Assembly: GCF_013265555.1 (NCBI RefSeq)
Contig: NZ_CP041345.1
Span: 1,658,581 to 1,722,580 of the forward strand
Source of the DNA: Tenuifilum thalassicum
Lineage (GTDB): Bacteria > Bacteroidota > Bacteroidia > Bacteroidales > Tenuifilaceae
Direction: 5' to 3'
Length of the DNA: 64,000 bases
Shown: positions 1 to 8,585 of the stretch, piece after piece
Layout: each line of letters opens with the position of its first letter
How positions within the stretch are numbered: the stretch's first letter is position 1
Translations under genes and position numbers: made by a program
The notes under the pieces: model-generated
Database searches by the model: none
What the model was told of the DNA's origin: nothing
Seen by the model: the letters and a program-made list of their open reading frames with translations, nothing else

Positions 1-596
1 GCTACAATCTTAGGACGCATAAAGTCCTTGAATAGGTTCTCAAAGTCGGCATCGGTAAAGCTAACCACATAACTTCCATCCTTAGGTCCGATACGGAAAC
101 CATATTTAATTGCCTTATCAACCTTAACCTCTACCTCTTTATTGATAATTGATTGTGCTTTTGCAGCAAAATGGTCGGCAACAGCTTTAGCCATGTCCTC
201 GGGAACTAATACCTGAAGACTAACAGCTTCGGCAGAGTTGGGATCCCAACGGTTAACAGCAGTTTCAATCACCTTCTTAACAAAATCAGCATCTTTAAGC
301 GCGTCAACAACTGGCGTTTCATAAAGCTTAGCCTCAATCATTGAAGTGATTTGTTGTTTTAAGCCATTGATAACCTGTTTTGCCGACAGGGTAACCTCTG
401 TATCGATATTTTTGCGATAGTCTTCTGCTTCCTTCTTGGCAGCGGCAACTATTTTCTCAGCTTCTGATTTAGCTTCGGAAAGAATTTTCTCTGCTTCTTC
501 TTTTGCTTTTGCTACTAGCTGATTTGCCTCTGCTTGTCCTTTTTCCAAGCCTTCGCGGTATATCTTTTCGGTTAACTCTTGAAGCTTATTCTGCAT
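1..596 (-). CDS. V-type ATP synthase subunit E (3' end outside window)
   Basis: The visible 198 codons match the V-type/A-type ATPase E subunit, a peripheral stalk protein that ties the catalytic head to the membrane rotor. The N-terminal third is a long Ala/Glu/Lys-rich helix (about residues 15-60), and a mixed alpha/beta C-terminal part follows, as expected for the family. The ATG at 596-594 has a strong AGGAGGA at 609-603, unusual among these genes. A run of about 245 bases without a gene lies upstream, so this is probably the first gene of a V-ATPase operon that continues to the left. The reading frame runs off the window, so the stop is not seen. Confidence 0.85.
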   Translation of the reverse strand, partial: MQNKLQELTEKIYREGLEKGQAEANQLVAKAKEEAEKILSEAKSEAEKIVAAAKKEAEDYRKNIDTEVTLSAKQVINGLKQQITSMIEAKLYETPVVDALKDADFVKKVIETAVNRWDPNSAEAVSLQVLVPEDMAKAVADHFAAKAQSIINKEVEVKVDKAIKYGFRIGPKDGSYVVSFTDADFENLFKDFMRPKIV

Positions 597-663
597 AGCT
601 TATCCTCCTGTAAGTTATTATTATTTTGTTAGTTAGTAATCTTCGTTTAACATCTAACCTTCA

Positions 664-671
664 CAAATATA
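664..671 (-). promoter_or_regulatory. Candidate -7 box upstream of the V-ATPase gene
   Basis: On the minus strand the sequence is TATATTTG, a perfect match to the Bacteroidota TAnnTTTG element, 68 bases before the start codon at 596. The site is self-complementary enough that the plus strand also reads TATATTTG nearby. I did not find a TTTG at the usual 19-21 base spacing, so this is only a candidate. Confidence 0.3.
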
Positions 672-841
672 TTTGCGTGGTTATGAAAAAAACATGACAA
701 TTGTAATAATTTTAACCGACAAACACAACTATCAATCTTTTCAACATATCCTAATTATCAATATATCAACCAAATAAGCATACTGTTATATGAATAACAT
801 TTATAATTTATTAACACTACCTAATGTTATACAAAAAACAG

Positions 842-2008
842 TTAATGTTTTAATGCCTTGTCAAGAATCCCAATGAGAGTTTCAACAGGTTCAATACCAA
901 TTGATAACCTCACCATTCCTGGGAAAGGGTATTTATCGCCCCAAACAGGTTCAATGGGCATTAGGATGGTTTCGGCGTCTCCTAATGTTGGAATAAGATG
1001 AATGGAATCGGAAACTTTTTGGATAAATGTGTTACACCTTATCTGCTTTTCTTCAAAAGAATCGCCCTTAATATCAAAGGTAACAATAGCCCCAAATCCA
1101 TTTTTAAATAAACTCTTAGCAATACCGTTTGTTGGATGAGTGTCTAATGAAGGATAAAGCACCTTTTCTACTAAAGGGTTTTCATTTAGAAGCTCAGCTA
1201 CGGCTTTAGCATTGCTAAAATGTTGCTTTATACGCAGGTGGAATGTTTTAAGATAATCGAGTAGCCTGTAAGCATCATCGGGTGAAATCATATGTCCCAC
1301 AAGCTTACGATACTCTATTGCCTTCTTAAGCAGCTCTTTATCGTTACCAGTTACAACTCCAGCGGAAAGGTTTCCATGACCTGCAAGATACTTGGTTGCG
1401 CTATGGATTACTATGTCGGCTCCAAAATCGAGGGGTTTAAAGATATATGGTGTTGCAAAGGTATTATCAACAATTACCTTGGCACCATACTTTTTACTAA
1501 TGCTAATAATTTGTGGAACATCGGCAACAATAAGCATTGGGTTGGAGATAGTCTCAAGAAAAACCACCTGGGGCATATGCTGCTTCATAATCCGTTCAAA
1601 TTCATCAATGGAATAGGATTCGCCACTTGGAGTAAACCTTACAATATCGAATCCTCTACGTTCAACCAATACCTTATCGATAAATGAGTTTGTTCCCCCG
1701 TATATTTCGGAAAAGAACAACCATTTTCCATTTTTCTTTTGATTCTGAAAGATTGAAAGGGCAATATCAATAGCGGCAAGTCCCGATTGGGTAAGAAGCG
1801 ACCATGAGGCCCCCTCAATGTTGGCCAGGAATTCCTCGGTTTCAACAACGGTTGGGTTTCTGTAACGTGAGTAAATGTAAAGATCGGGGTCGGCTGGATG
1901 ATCAATCTCATCGGCAAAAGCCTTTTTCATGGTAGGAATATCTTTTAACCAAAATCCTGAATCCCTGTAGATTGGTGTTCTAATAGAGTTTACCTTTTTC
2001 ATCTCCAT
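842..2008 (-). CDS. Trans-sulfuration family PLP enzyme (cystathionine gamma-synthase/lyase type)
   Basis: A PLP-dependent enzyme of the Cys/Met metabolism family, which includes cystathionine gamma-synthase, cystathionine lyases, O-acetylhomoserine sulfhydrylase and methionine gamma-lyase. The PLP lysine lies in HSATKYLAGHGN (about K206), and an upstream VDNTFATPY segment is typical of the family. At about 389 residues the length is normal. The longest frame opens with TTG at 2023; the ATG at 2008 is preferred, with ATG 2002 also possible. It stands alone, so the substrate cannot be assigned from context. The 389 bases upstream contain no recognisable SAM riboswitch. Confidence 0.8.
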   Translation of the reverse strand: MEMKKVNSIRTPIYRDSGFWLKDIPTMKKAFADEIDHPADPDLYIYSRYRNPTVVETEEFLANIEGASWSLLTQSGLAAIDIALSIFQNQKKNGKWLFFSEIYGGTNSFIDKVLVERRGFDIVRFTPSGESYSIDEFERIMKQHMPQVVFLETISNPMLIVADVPQIISISKKYGAKVIVDNTFATPYIFKPLDFGADIVIHSATKYLAGHGNLSAGVVTGNDKELLKKAIEYRKLVGHMISPDDAYRLLDYLKTFHLRIKQHFSNAKAVAELLNENPLVEKVLYPSLDTHPTNGIAKSLFKNGFGAIVTFDIKGDSFEEKQIRCNTFIQKVSDSIHLIPTLGDAETILMPIEPVWGDKYPFPGMVRLSIGIEPVETLIGILDKALKH

Positions 2009-2397
2009 ATTTTTGAATCGCAATTTAGTAAAAATAACATAGTTTGCTTACAGAGAAATAGCTTTTAACTCTCATCTTTAAAAAGATTGCATAATACTTC
2101 ATCATTTATGATATTCGATTTTGTTTAAATCCCTTTCTTCATCTAAGATTAACTCAGCTAGAATGTAGATATCAAAAGGGGATAAATACAATCGAACTAG
2201 AGACAGAGAGTTTTTTCAAGAACTATACTGAATATTCCTTGAGTTTGAATAAATTTATGATTCTATACAATAAAATTAACTTGGGATAGAGTCAAGAGAA
2301 CTTGACTAACAATCATACAAGAAATTAACACAGTTGAAATAAAATATGGAAGATATCTTTACAAAAACAAGTTGATTTAAATTACAATCTACTTTAG
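2009..2397. other. Non-coding stretch, nothing recognised
   Basis: This AT-rich interval between two minus-strand genes has no credible ORF, no tRNA and no clear hairpin with a U-tract. It must carry the promoter of the PLP enzyme gene, but I could not point to one convincingly. Confidence 0.4.
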
Positions 2398-2985
2398 CTA
2401 CTTTCCTTTACGCCAACGGCCAAAAATTGGAATTTTAGCTCTTGTTGAAGTTTGAAAAATGCCTTCATTTACTTTGCGTATATCCTCTATAACATAAAAA
2501 AGTTTAGGGTTGAATTTAAAAAGTATTTCCTGGATATCGGGAAGATTTTTACGATTAATTACAGAATAAACTATGCTAACGTCACCTTGAGCACCTTGAG
2601 CCTGAAATGTTGTGGCACCATACCCATGCGAATTTAAAATTTTAACAAGTTCGGCACCACCATTAATTGAAAAAACACGAACAAGCACCTTCCCAAATGC
2701 AAGCCGCTCTTCAACCATCATTCCAATATAGTTTCCTGCAGCGAAACCGGCAGCATAGCCAAAATAGCAGGCCCAGTTATTAAGATTTCCCATTATTTGG
2801 CTTATAGCAACTATCCAAATAAACACCTCAAAAAATCCTAAGATTGGTGCTATATTACGCTGACCTTTAGAGACATAAATAATTCTAAGAGTTCCAATGG
2901 TTACATCGCAAATCCTTGCAACAAAGATGAGAAATGGCAGAACGCCATACAAGTACAAATCGGAACTAAAAAAATCTGAACTCAT
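2398..2985 (-). CDS. DUF2179 (UPF0316-type) membrane protein
   Basis: A 195-residue protein with about three transmembrane segments in the first 90 residues (from LYGVLPFLIFVARICDVTIG) and a soluble C-terminal DUF2179-like domain (about residues 95-180) containing GGAELVKILNSHGYGAT. This architecture matches the UPF0316/YebE-like family of small bacterial membrane proteins. The function of the family is not established. It is a single gene running opposite to the M28 peptidase gene that starts 86 bases away. Confidence 0.75.
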   Translation of the reverse strand: MSSDFFSSDLYLYGVLPFLIFVARICDVTIGTLRIIYVSKGQRNIAPILGFFEVFIWIVAISQIMGNLNNWACYFGYAAGFAAGNYIGMMVEERLAFGKVLVRVFSINGGAELVKILNSHGYGATTFQAQGAQGDVSIVYSVINRKNLPDIQEILFKFNPKLFYVIEDIRKVNEGIFQTSTRAKIPIFGRWRKGK

Positions 2986-3070
2986 ATATTTTAATTAATG
3001 AGACAAAATTAGATAATTTCTCATTTCTGAGCTATTTTAGTATGCTCAAAATGTTGAAAAAGAATAGCTG

Positions 3071-4534
3071 ATGAAAAGGATAATTTTAGTAATAGCTCTA
3101 ACAACTTTTTATTTAAGTGTTTTTGCCCAGAAAGCCGAAGTTTCCAAAATAAATGCTAATGAGCTAACCAAAACGGTAAAATATCTCTCTTCCAAAAGGT
3201 TTATGGGGCGCTTACCTGGCACGCCGTACTATGTGCATGCTGCCCGATATGTTGCCACGCGCTTTAAAAGTGCTGGGTTAAAGCCACTTTTGGGTAAAAA
3301 CATGCTACAAGAATTTACCGATGAAGTAAACATAATACTTGATGCACAAGTATATATTTTGGATGAGAACAACCGGCCGATTTACCCAATGCGTTTAGGC
3401 AAAGATTTCATTTGTAGAGGATTTTCAGGAGCAGGCGAAATAAGAGGAGAAGTAGTTTTTGCTGGATTTGGAATCAAAACCGATGAGTATAACGATTACC
3501 GAAGCATAAGTGTTAAGGATAAGATTGTTGCGGTGTTCAAATCGGCTCCACCATGGAAACCGTCTAGTGGAAATTGGGGCGACTGGTCGCCACGGGCAAA
3601 AGCCAGGGTTGCTCAAGAACTGGGAGCAAAGGGAATAATCTTTATCGGAGAACCAAATGGAATGCCAAAGACAATGATTTACGGTAGTATTGCTTGTGGC
3701 AGCAAGCCTCATCTTTATAAGTTTCCAATGATTCAGGCAGGAGAAAGACTTACCGACAGCCTTTTCAGCAAACTTCCATATAGCCCCAAAGAATACTACG
3801 AGATGCTTAAAAGAGATAAAGCCCCCCACTCTATTGAGACCGGAAAATCAGTATACATGAGGGTTGTTGCCGACTATCAAGAATTTAGAAAAACTTACAA
3901 CGTTGTTGGTTATATAGAGGGTTCCGACCCCAAACTTAAAAACGAATACATTATATTAGGTGCTCACCTTGACCATGTTGGTTATCAAGGCAACCATGTT
4001 TACTTTCCAGGAGCCAACGATAATGCCTCAGGTGTGGCTGGTATAATTGCTATAGCTGAAGCGCTCAAGGAATCCCCAAAAAAACCTCGAAGGTCAATTG
4101 TATTTGTTGCATTCTCATCGGAAGAGTCGGGACTGAAAGGTTCCACATATTTTGTTAATCACCTTCCTTTTTCAACCGATAATGTAATAGCCATGCTTAA
4201 CTTCGATTGCATAGGATCGGGCGATAGTATTGCTATAGGTGGTGGCAAGACCTATAAAAGACTATGGAGAAAAGCGATGCGATTAGACAAACGAAACACA
4301 AAGCTTCTTACTAAAAAAACATTTGGAGGTGGAGGTGCCGATGCGCAACCGTTCCATGAAAAGGGAATACCAACCCTGTACTTTTATGCCAAAAACGGAT
4401 ACCAACACTTACATCAAGCAACCGATACACAAGAAACTTTAAATCCCCTTGTGTTCGAGAAAACGGTTAGACTTGGCTTTTTAACAACAAAATATCTGGC
4501 AAAAGGAAGATATAGAAAAGAGAGGGCAAAATAA
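3071..4534 (+). CDS. Secreted M28 family metallopeptidase
   Basis: A zinc-dependent aminopeptidase-like M28 enzyme. Residues 1-19 form a signal peptide ending in VFAQ, so it acts in the periplasm or outside the cell. The region around residues 120-260 resembles a protease-associated insert. The catalytic part carries GAHLDHVG (His about 299), PGANDNASG (zinc-bridging Asp), SSEESGLKG (catalytic and zinc Glu) and a final QHLHQATD with a zinc-binding His. The 487-residue length is normal for the PA plus M28 arrangement. It is transcribed alone and converges on the glutathione peroxidase gene. The natural substrate cannot be read from the sequence. Confidence 0.87.
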   Translation: MKRIILVIALTTFYLSVFAQKAEVSKINANELTKTVKYLSSKRFMGRLPGTPYYVHAARYVATRFKSAGLKPLLGKNMLQEFTDEVNIILDAQVYILDENNRPIYPMRLGKDFICRGFSGAGEIRGEVVFAGFGIKTDEYNDYRSISVKDKIVAVFKSAPPWKPSSGNWGDWSPRAKARVAQELGAKGIIFIGEPNGMPKTMIYGSIACGSKPHLYKFPMIQAGERLTDSLFSKLPYSPKEYYEMLKRDKAPHSIETGKSVYMRVVADYQEFRKTYNVVGYIEGSDPKLKNEYIILGAHLDHVGYQGNHVYFPGANDNASGVAGIIAIAEALKESPKKPRRSIVFVAFSSEESGLKGSTYFVNHLPFSTDNVIAMLNFDCIGSGDSIAIGGGKTYKRLWRKAMRLDKRNTKLLTKKTFGGGGADAQPFHEKGIPTLYFYAKNGYQHLHQATDTQETLNPLVFEKTVRLGFLTTKYLAKGRYRKERAK

Positions 4535-4539
4535 AAGAG

Positions 4540-4580
4540 AATAAAAAAGAGGGTGTTAGGCAAACTATCACCCTCCTTTG
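4540..4580 (-). terminator. Rho-independent terminator after glutathione peroxidase
   Basis: The inverted repeat GAGGGTG (4549-4555) and CACCCTC (4569-4575) forms a hairpin. Read on the minus strand it is followed by TTTTTT, which places it correctly behind the glutathione peroxidase gene. On the plus strand the following bases are less T-rich. Confidence 0.7.
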
Positions 4581-4639
4581 CAAAAGACCTATAAGTTGAT
4601 TTTCAAATATATGAACCTCGAAAATAAGGTTTTAGATAT

Positions 4640-5179
4640 CTATTTGCCTTCAAGCCAATCTATAACCCTCTTTGAATGAGGTTTTTCTCTTGGTGGAACA
4701 ACATCAACCAGATTTCCGTTTTCGTCGATTAAATATTTCTGGAAATTCCATTTCACCTTGCTATCCATAACACCATTCTTACTTTTTTGGGTAAGCCACT
4801 GGTAAAGTGGATGCATATCATTACCCTTTACAGATATTTTTGACATCATTGGAAATGTAACATGAAATCTTGATGTGCAAAACTCCTTAATCTGTTCATT
4901 TGAACCAGGTTCTTGTCCCATAAAATTATTTGCAGGAAAGCCAATAATGATGAAGTTTTTATCCTTATACTTTTCGTATAAAGCTTGCAAATCTTCGTAT
5001 TGTGGTGTAAGTCCGCACTTAGAGGCAGTGTTCACCACCATTACCTTCTTGCCCTTTAAACTCGATAAAGAGAACTCGTTACCGTCAATGTCGGTAACTG
5101 TGAAGCTATAAAAACCTGTGGTTTGAGCAGCAACTCCCATTGAGGTTACCGCAAATAGAGATATCAAAAAGTACTTCAT
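4640..5179 (-). CDS. Secreted glutathione peroxidase (Cys type)
   Basis: A 179-residue glutathione peroxidase/thiol peroxidase that reduces peroxides. A signal peptide (residues 1-18, ending GVAAQ) indicates export. The family motifs are VVNTASKCGLTPQY, with the peroxidatic Cys at about residue 55, then GFPANNFMGQEPG with the conserved Gln region, and KWNFQKYLID near the C-terminus. The active residue is an ordinary Cys codon, not selenocysteine. It lies 58 bases from batE in the same direction but reads as a separate gene with its own terminator. Confidence 0.88.
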   Translation of the reverse strand: MKYFLISLFAVTSMGVAAQTTGFYSFTVTDIDGNEFSLSSLKGKKVMVVNTASKCGLTPQYEDLQALYEKYKDKNFIIIGFPANNFMGQEPGSNEQIKEFCTSRFHVTFPMMSKISVKGNDMHPLYQWLTQKSKNGVMDSKVKWNFQKYLIDENGNLVDVVPPREKPHSKRVIDWLEGK

Positions 5180-5237
5180 TGCTGTTTATTTATTGATTAT
5201 AAAATATAAACAGCACAAAAAGGAGAATGTTCAGTCC

Positions 5238-6002
5238 CTATATTTTTTCGAAGTTAGATTTTAGCAACCAACCTTTACTACCATCAGCAATTTTTATTTC
5301 GCACCAGTCTCCCACATTGCGCAAAGTTTCAACTTTTGTGCCTGCATGGAGAATGAACAAATCGTTGGAGTTATCCGAAGGGGAACTCTTAACCGCTACC
5401 GATGAGGTAGTTATTATGGCGTGATTAGAGTTTACCACTCTATTTTTCTGGACGTTACTAAATAAGATAAAAACGATAAAAAGAGCACCCAAAACCCATG
5501 AAAACCAGAAAGAGTTCTTTTTAATCTGATATCTACCAGAAAACTGGAAGAGAGATAGCAAAACAAGGGTAATTATGAATGATAACAAAGCCAGCAATGC
5601 CCATGTATTTGAGCTAAATAGGTTGGAAAGCTGATTTATCCATTTAGTTACAAAGAAATCGGGGATTGCTTCAATTTTATCGGTTGTATATGTTCTTGCC
5701 AATTCAAGGTTGAATTTAATATCATCATCGCTCGGGTTTAAAAGGTAAGCTCTTTCGTAGTTTAGTATTGCATGCGCCATGTCGTTTAGCTTAAAATAGG
5801 CATTGCCTAAGTTAAAATATAGCTCCGGGCTAACTTTCCCTTTTGCAATAATAGCCTCGTAGTGTTGGACAGCCTCGGTATATTTTCCCGACGAATAGAA
5901 CTTGTTGGCTGCCACAAAAAGCGAATCAACATTCTGAGTAGCAACCTTGGCAAATATTGCCAATGGATATATTATAAACAATATGATAACTATTCGCTTC
6001 AT
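5238..6002 (-). CDS. batE: BatE: TPR and SH3-like membrane protein
   Basis: The last gene of the Bat (Bacteroides aerotolerance) operon. It has a signal peptide (residues 1-19), TPR repeats at about 25-110 (SGKYTEAVQHYEAI, LYFNLGNAYFKLNDMAHA), two transmembrane segments near 130-180 and a C-terminal bacterial SH3 domain (about 190-254) with TKVETLRNVGDWCEIKI. This order is the BatE arrangement. It follows batD by 13 bases. Bat proteins are thought to form an envelope complex affecting survival under oxidative stress; the molecular task of BatE is unknown. Confidence 0.83.
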   Translation of the reverse strand: MKRIVIILFIIYPLAIFAKVATQNVDSLFVAANKFYSSGKYTEAVQHYEAIIAKGKVSPELYFNLGNAYFKLNDMAHAILNYERAYLLNPSDDDIKFNLELARTYTTDKIEAIPDFFVTKWINQLSNLFSSNTWALLALLSFIITLVLLSLFQFSGRYQIKKNSFWFSWVLGALFIVFILFSNVQKNRVVNSNHAIITTSSVAVKSSPSDNSNDLFILHAGTKVETLRNVGDWCEIKIADGSKGWLLKSNFEKI

Positions 6003-6015
6003 AGGTCAATTTCCT

Positions 6016-7845
6016 CTACTTTTTTACTTTATTCTTTAACAAGCTTTCAAGTTCTTCAATAAGTTTGAAAGTCTTATCATAAATATCGGTCATTTGCGAA
6101 TGCTCTGCCTCGGGAGCAAATCTGGCATATTCGCAAGTCTCTATGATGGAACGTAACTGTTCAATCTTTTCATCATCGATGCTATTATTTCTCAGATTTT
6201 CAGTTACATTTTCGAGGTTAAGCGTAGCTAAAGATAAATTCAACTTATCGGCAATATAGCCCCAAATAGCCTTATGAATTTCCTCAAAGAATTCGGCGCT
6301 TTTATTATCCTCTAAAAGTTCTTTGGCAAGTTTAAGTCGCTTCTGTGCAATTTTACTTGCCCTACGATTACGAACAAATGCAACATCTTGCATCTTACTG
6401 CGATATCTACGGTAAACATAGGAAAGTACAATAAAAACGGCCAATAATAAGAGGTAAAGGAACTGATAGTAGCCAGAAATAATCCAGAATGAATTGCGAG
6501 TCTTAAACTTAGATGAAGAAGTTTTAATATAACGTATATCCTTCCCAACATACTTAATATCCTCTTTACCGTAGCTAGCAACAACCATGTTGCTTGAAGC
6601 CGAAGAATCGGCTAACACCCTAATATTGAATGGTTTTGATTTGAGGGTAACATACTTTTCTTTTACCGGATCAAAGAAAGAAAAGGTAAAAGGTTCAATG
6701 TTATACTCACCAGCAGCTCTTGGAATGCATACATACTCAAAGGTTTTACTACCGCTGGCATTTGAGCCAGAAAGTTTAACATTATCGGAAATTTTAGGAT
6801 CAAAAACCTCAAAACTTGAAGGGAATTTAACGGTAGGAGCGCCAATAAGTTTTAAATTACCAGAGCCTGAAACCTTTATTTTATAGGTAAAAGCGTCGTT
6901 AGCCTTAACTTCGGTTTTATCAACCGAAACGTCTAGTTTAAATTTTCCTACTGCACCTACAAAATCTTTAGGTTCGGGCTTTGGAAGTGGTTTAATATTG
7001 ATAGTTATGGGTTTGCTTACCAAACGTTTCCTAAATGTTTCATAACCTCCCCCAAAAAATTCATCAAATATTGAGCGGGGACGGGCTGCACGACCTTGGT
7101 AAATAACAATTAGTTCAAAGGGATCAATTGTAATTTTATCGGCTTTTTGGGGGAATAAAACATACCTGCGAATTTCACCAGCGTTATATATTTTGCCATT
7201 AACATTTGCTCTATGAAAATTCACGTTAGGTGAGCTTTTTAGCTCCTGACTCCAGAATCCTTCAAACGAAGGGAATTTGGCATCTTCAAAATTAAGAATT
7301 CCAACTCTTGTGTAGATTTTAATCACCGCTTCAATTGGTTGACCTATATAGGCCGATTTACGGTTGACTTCAACCGTAACAAACAGCTCATCATCAGGCA
7401 AATTGTTGGATTCAACGTTAGCCGATTGCCTGCCAGTACTAGCGGTTGTTTGAGAAGATGTAGGAGATGATTTTATGACCTCAATAGAAATAGGATTTGA
7501 GCGGATACGCTTGTCGCCAACTACTGCTTCAGCCGGGTCAATAGTAAACTTGCCCTCCTTGTTAGCAACAAGAACATAAGAATATGTAAATGTATGGCTT
7601 TGGGTAACCTTTCCATTTATAACCTCAATGCTTGTACTACTGGATGTGCTTGGTCCAGCTAAAATATCAAAACTAGTAATAGAGGGTGGAATAAATTCCT
7701 TTGGTTTAGTATTTAGTGTGTACGAAAGGCTAAACTGCTCCCCTACTTCAACCAGATTTGGCGCATAAGCTTCAATTGTAGCATCTTGAGCTACTAGTAG
7801 CTGGCTGAGAGCAGTTAGAAATATTATGCCAATAAGTTTCTTCAT
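6016..7845 (-). CDS. batD: BatD: envelope protein of the Bat operon
   Basis: A 609-residue protein with an N-terminal signal peptide (residues 1-19, ending LLVAQ), a large periplasmic part made of several immunoglobulin-like beta domains (about 25-440), one transmembrane helix (about 458-480, FLYLLLLAVFIVLSYVY) and a cytoplasmic helical tail. Phrases such as EVGEQFSLSYTLNT and the linker of Ser/Thr at about 130-145 are typical of BatD. It sits 5 bases from batC. By analogy the periplasmic domains would dock the VWA domains of BatA and BatB; that is inference. Confidence 0.85.
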   Translation of the reverse strand: MKKLIGIIFLTALSQLLVAQDATIEAYAPNLVEVGEQFSLSYTLNTKPKEFIPPSITSFDILAGPSTSSSTSIEVINGKVTQSHTFTYSYVLVANKEGKFTIDPAEAVVGDKRIRSNPISIEVIKSSPTSSQTTASTGRQSANVESNNLPDDELFVTVEVNRKSAYIGQPIEAVIKIYTRVGILNFEDAKFPSFEGFWSQELKSSPNVNFHRANVNGKIYNAGEIRRYVLFPQKADKITIDPFELIVIYQGRAARPRSIFDEFFGGGYETFRKRLVSKPITINIKPLPKPEPKDFVGAVGKFKLDVSVDKTEVKANDAFTYKIKVSGSGNLKLIGAPTVKFPSSFEVFDPKISDNVKLSGSNASGSKTFEYVCIPRAAGEYNIEPFTFSFFDPVKEKYVTLKSKPFNIRVLADSSASSNMVVASYGKEDIKYVGKDIRYIKTSSSKFKTRNSFWIISGYYQFLYLLLLAVFIVLSYVYRRYRSKMQDVAFVRNRRASKIAQKRLKLAKELLEDNKSAEFFEEIHKAIWGYIADKLNLSLATLNLENVTENLRNNSIDDEKIEQLRSIIETCEYARFAPEAEHSQMTDIYDKTFKLIEELESLLKNKVKK

Positions 7846-7850
7846 AATTC

Positions 7851-8585
7851 CTACCAGTTTTTAATTGTAGCACCAGAAACAGGCTTGGCTTGCTTCTTCT
7901 TTATTTTATCCTGAATCTCTTTTTCGCGTTGCTGCAATGCTTGAAGCATACGTTCAGCATCTTCCTTTGATATTTTAGGTTGTTGCTGCTGCTGTTTATC
8001 CTCTTTATTTTGATCCTGGTTTTGTTGTTGGTCGTTTTTCTTATCGTTATCGTTCTTATCCTTTTTATCCTTGTTTTGATCCTCCTTGTTGTCTTTCTTG
8101 TCCTTATTATCCTTATTATCCTGCTTATTATTTTGCTGATTGTTCTGTTGTTGCTGCTGTTGCATCATTCTTAGCGCTAACGACAGGTTATACTTAGCGT
8201 CCATATCATCAGGATTATATTTTATAGCCTTTTTATAGGCCTCGATGGACTCCTTCAGCTTCTTTTGCTTGAAAAGGGCATTCCCCTTATTGTAGTAAAC
8301 CATCGATTTCTCTAAATCGGAAAGTCCAGAAAGGTTTATCCCATCAATAGCTGAAAGGGATTCCTCATGTTTATTCTGTTTGTAAAGAGCGTCGGCAAGA
8401 TTAAAATTAGCCTTAAACGAATGCTTATTTTTTTCTAAGGCTTGGCGATACTGCACTTCCGATTCCAAATAATCATTTTTTTCGAAGGCTTTATTTCCAC
8501 GGCGTATCAGCTTATGCTCGCTCTGAGCATTCAGGTTATTATTAATTAAAAATATAGTAATTCCAAAGAGTAAAATACGCTTCAT
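7851..8585 (-). CDS. batC: BatC: TPR protein with a Gln/Lys/Asp-rich tail
   Basis: A signal peptide (1-20) is followed by TPR repeats (about 25-140; SIEAYKKAIKYNPDDMDAKY is the clearest). Residues about 143-205 are an extreme low-complexity run built of Q, N, K and D, then a short charged helix. TPR plus a disordered charged tail is usual in BatC. The start ATG overlaps the batB stop (ATGA), so the two are translationally coupled. The tail will be prone to length change between strains because its codons are near-repetitive. Confidence 0.82.
   Translation of the reverse strand: MKRILLFGITIFLINNNLNAQSEHKLIRRGNKAFEKNDYLESEVQYRQALEKNKHSFKANFNLADALYKQNKHEESLSAIDGINLSGLSDLEKSMVYYNKGNALFKQKKLKESIEAYKKAIKYNPDDMDAKYNLSLALRMMQQQQQQNNQQNNKQDNKDNKDKKDNKEDQNKDKKDKNDNDKKNDQQQNQDQNKEDKQQQQQPKISKEDAERMLQALQQREKEIQDKIKKKQAKPVSGATIKNW

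Noticed and set aside
1292-1687. A 131-residue plus-strand ORF
   Set aside because: It lies wholly inside the PLP enzyme gene on the other strand and has no recognisable protein features.
2009-2397. SAM or methionine riboswitch upstream of the Cys/Met PLP enzyme
   Set aside because: No GC-rich aptamer core or terminator could be found in this AT-rich stretch.
4640-5179. Selenocysteine in glutathione peroxidase
   Set aside because: The active-site position reads TGC (Cys) in an uninterrupted frame.
7980-8174. A 64-residue, very hydrophobic ORF on the plus strand
   Set aside because: It is the mirror image of the Gln/Lys/Asp-rich BatC tail; the Leu/Ile/Val run arises from codon complementarity.
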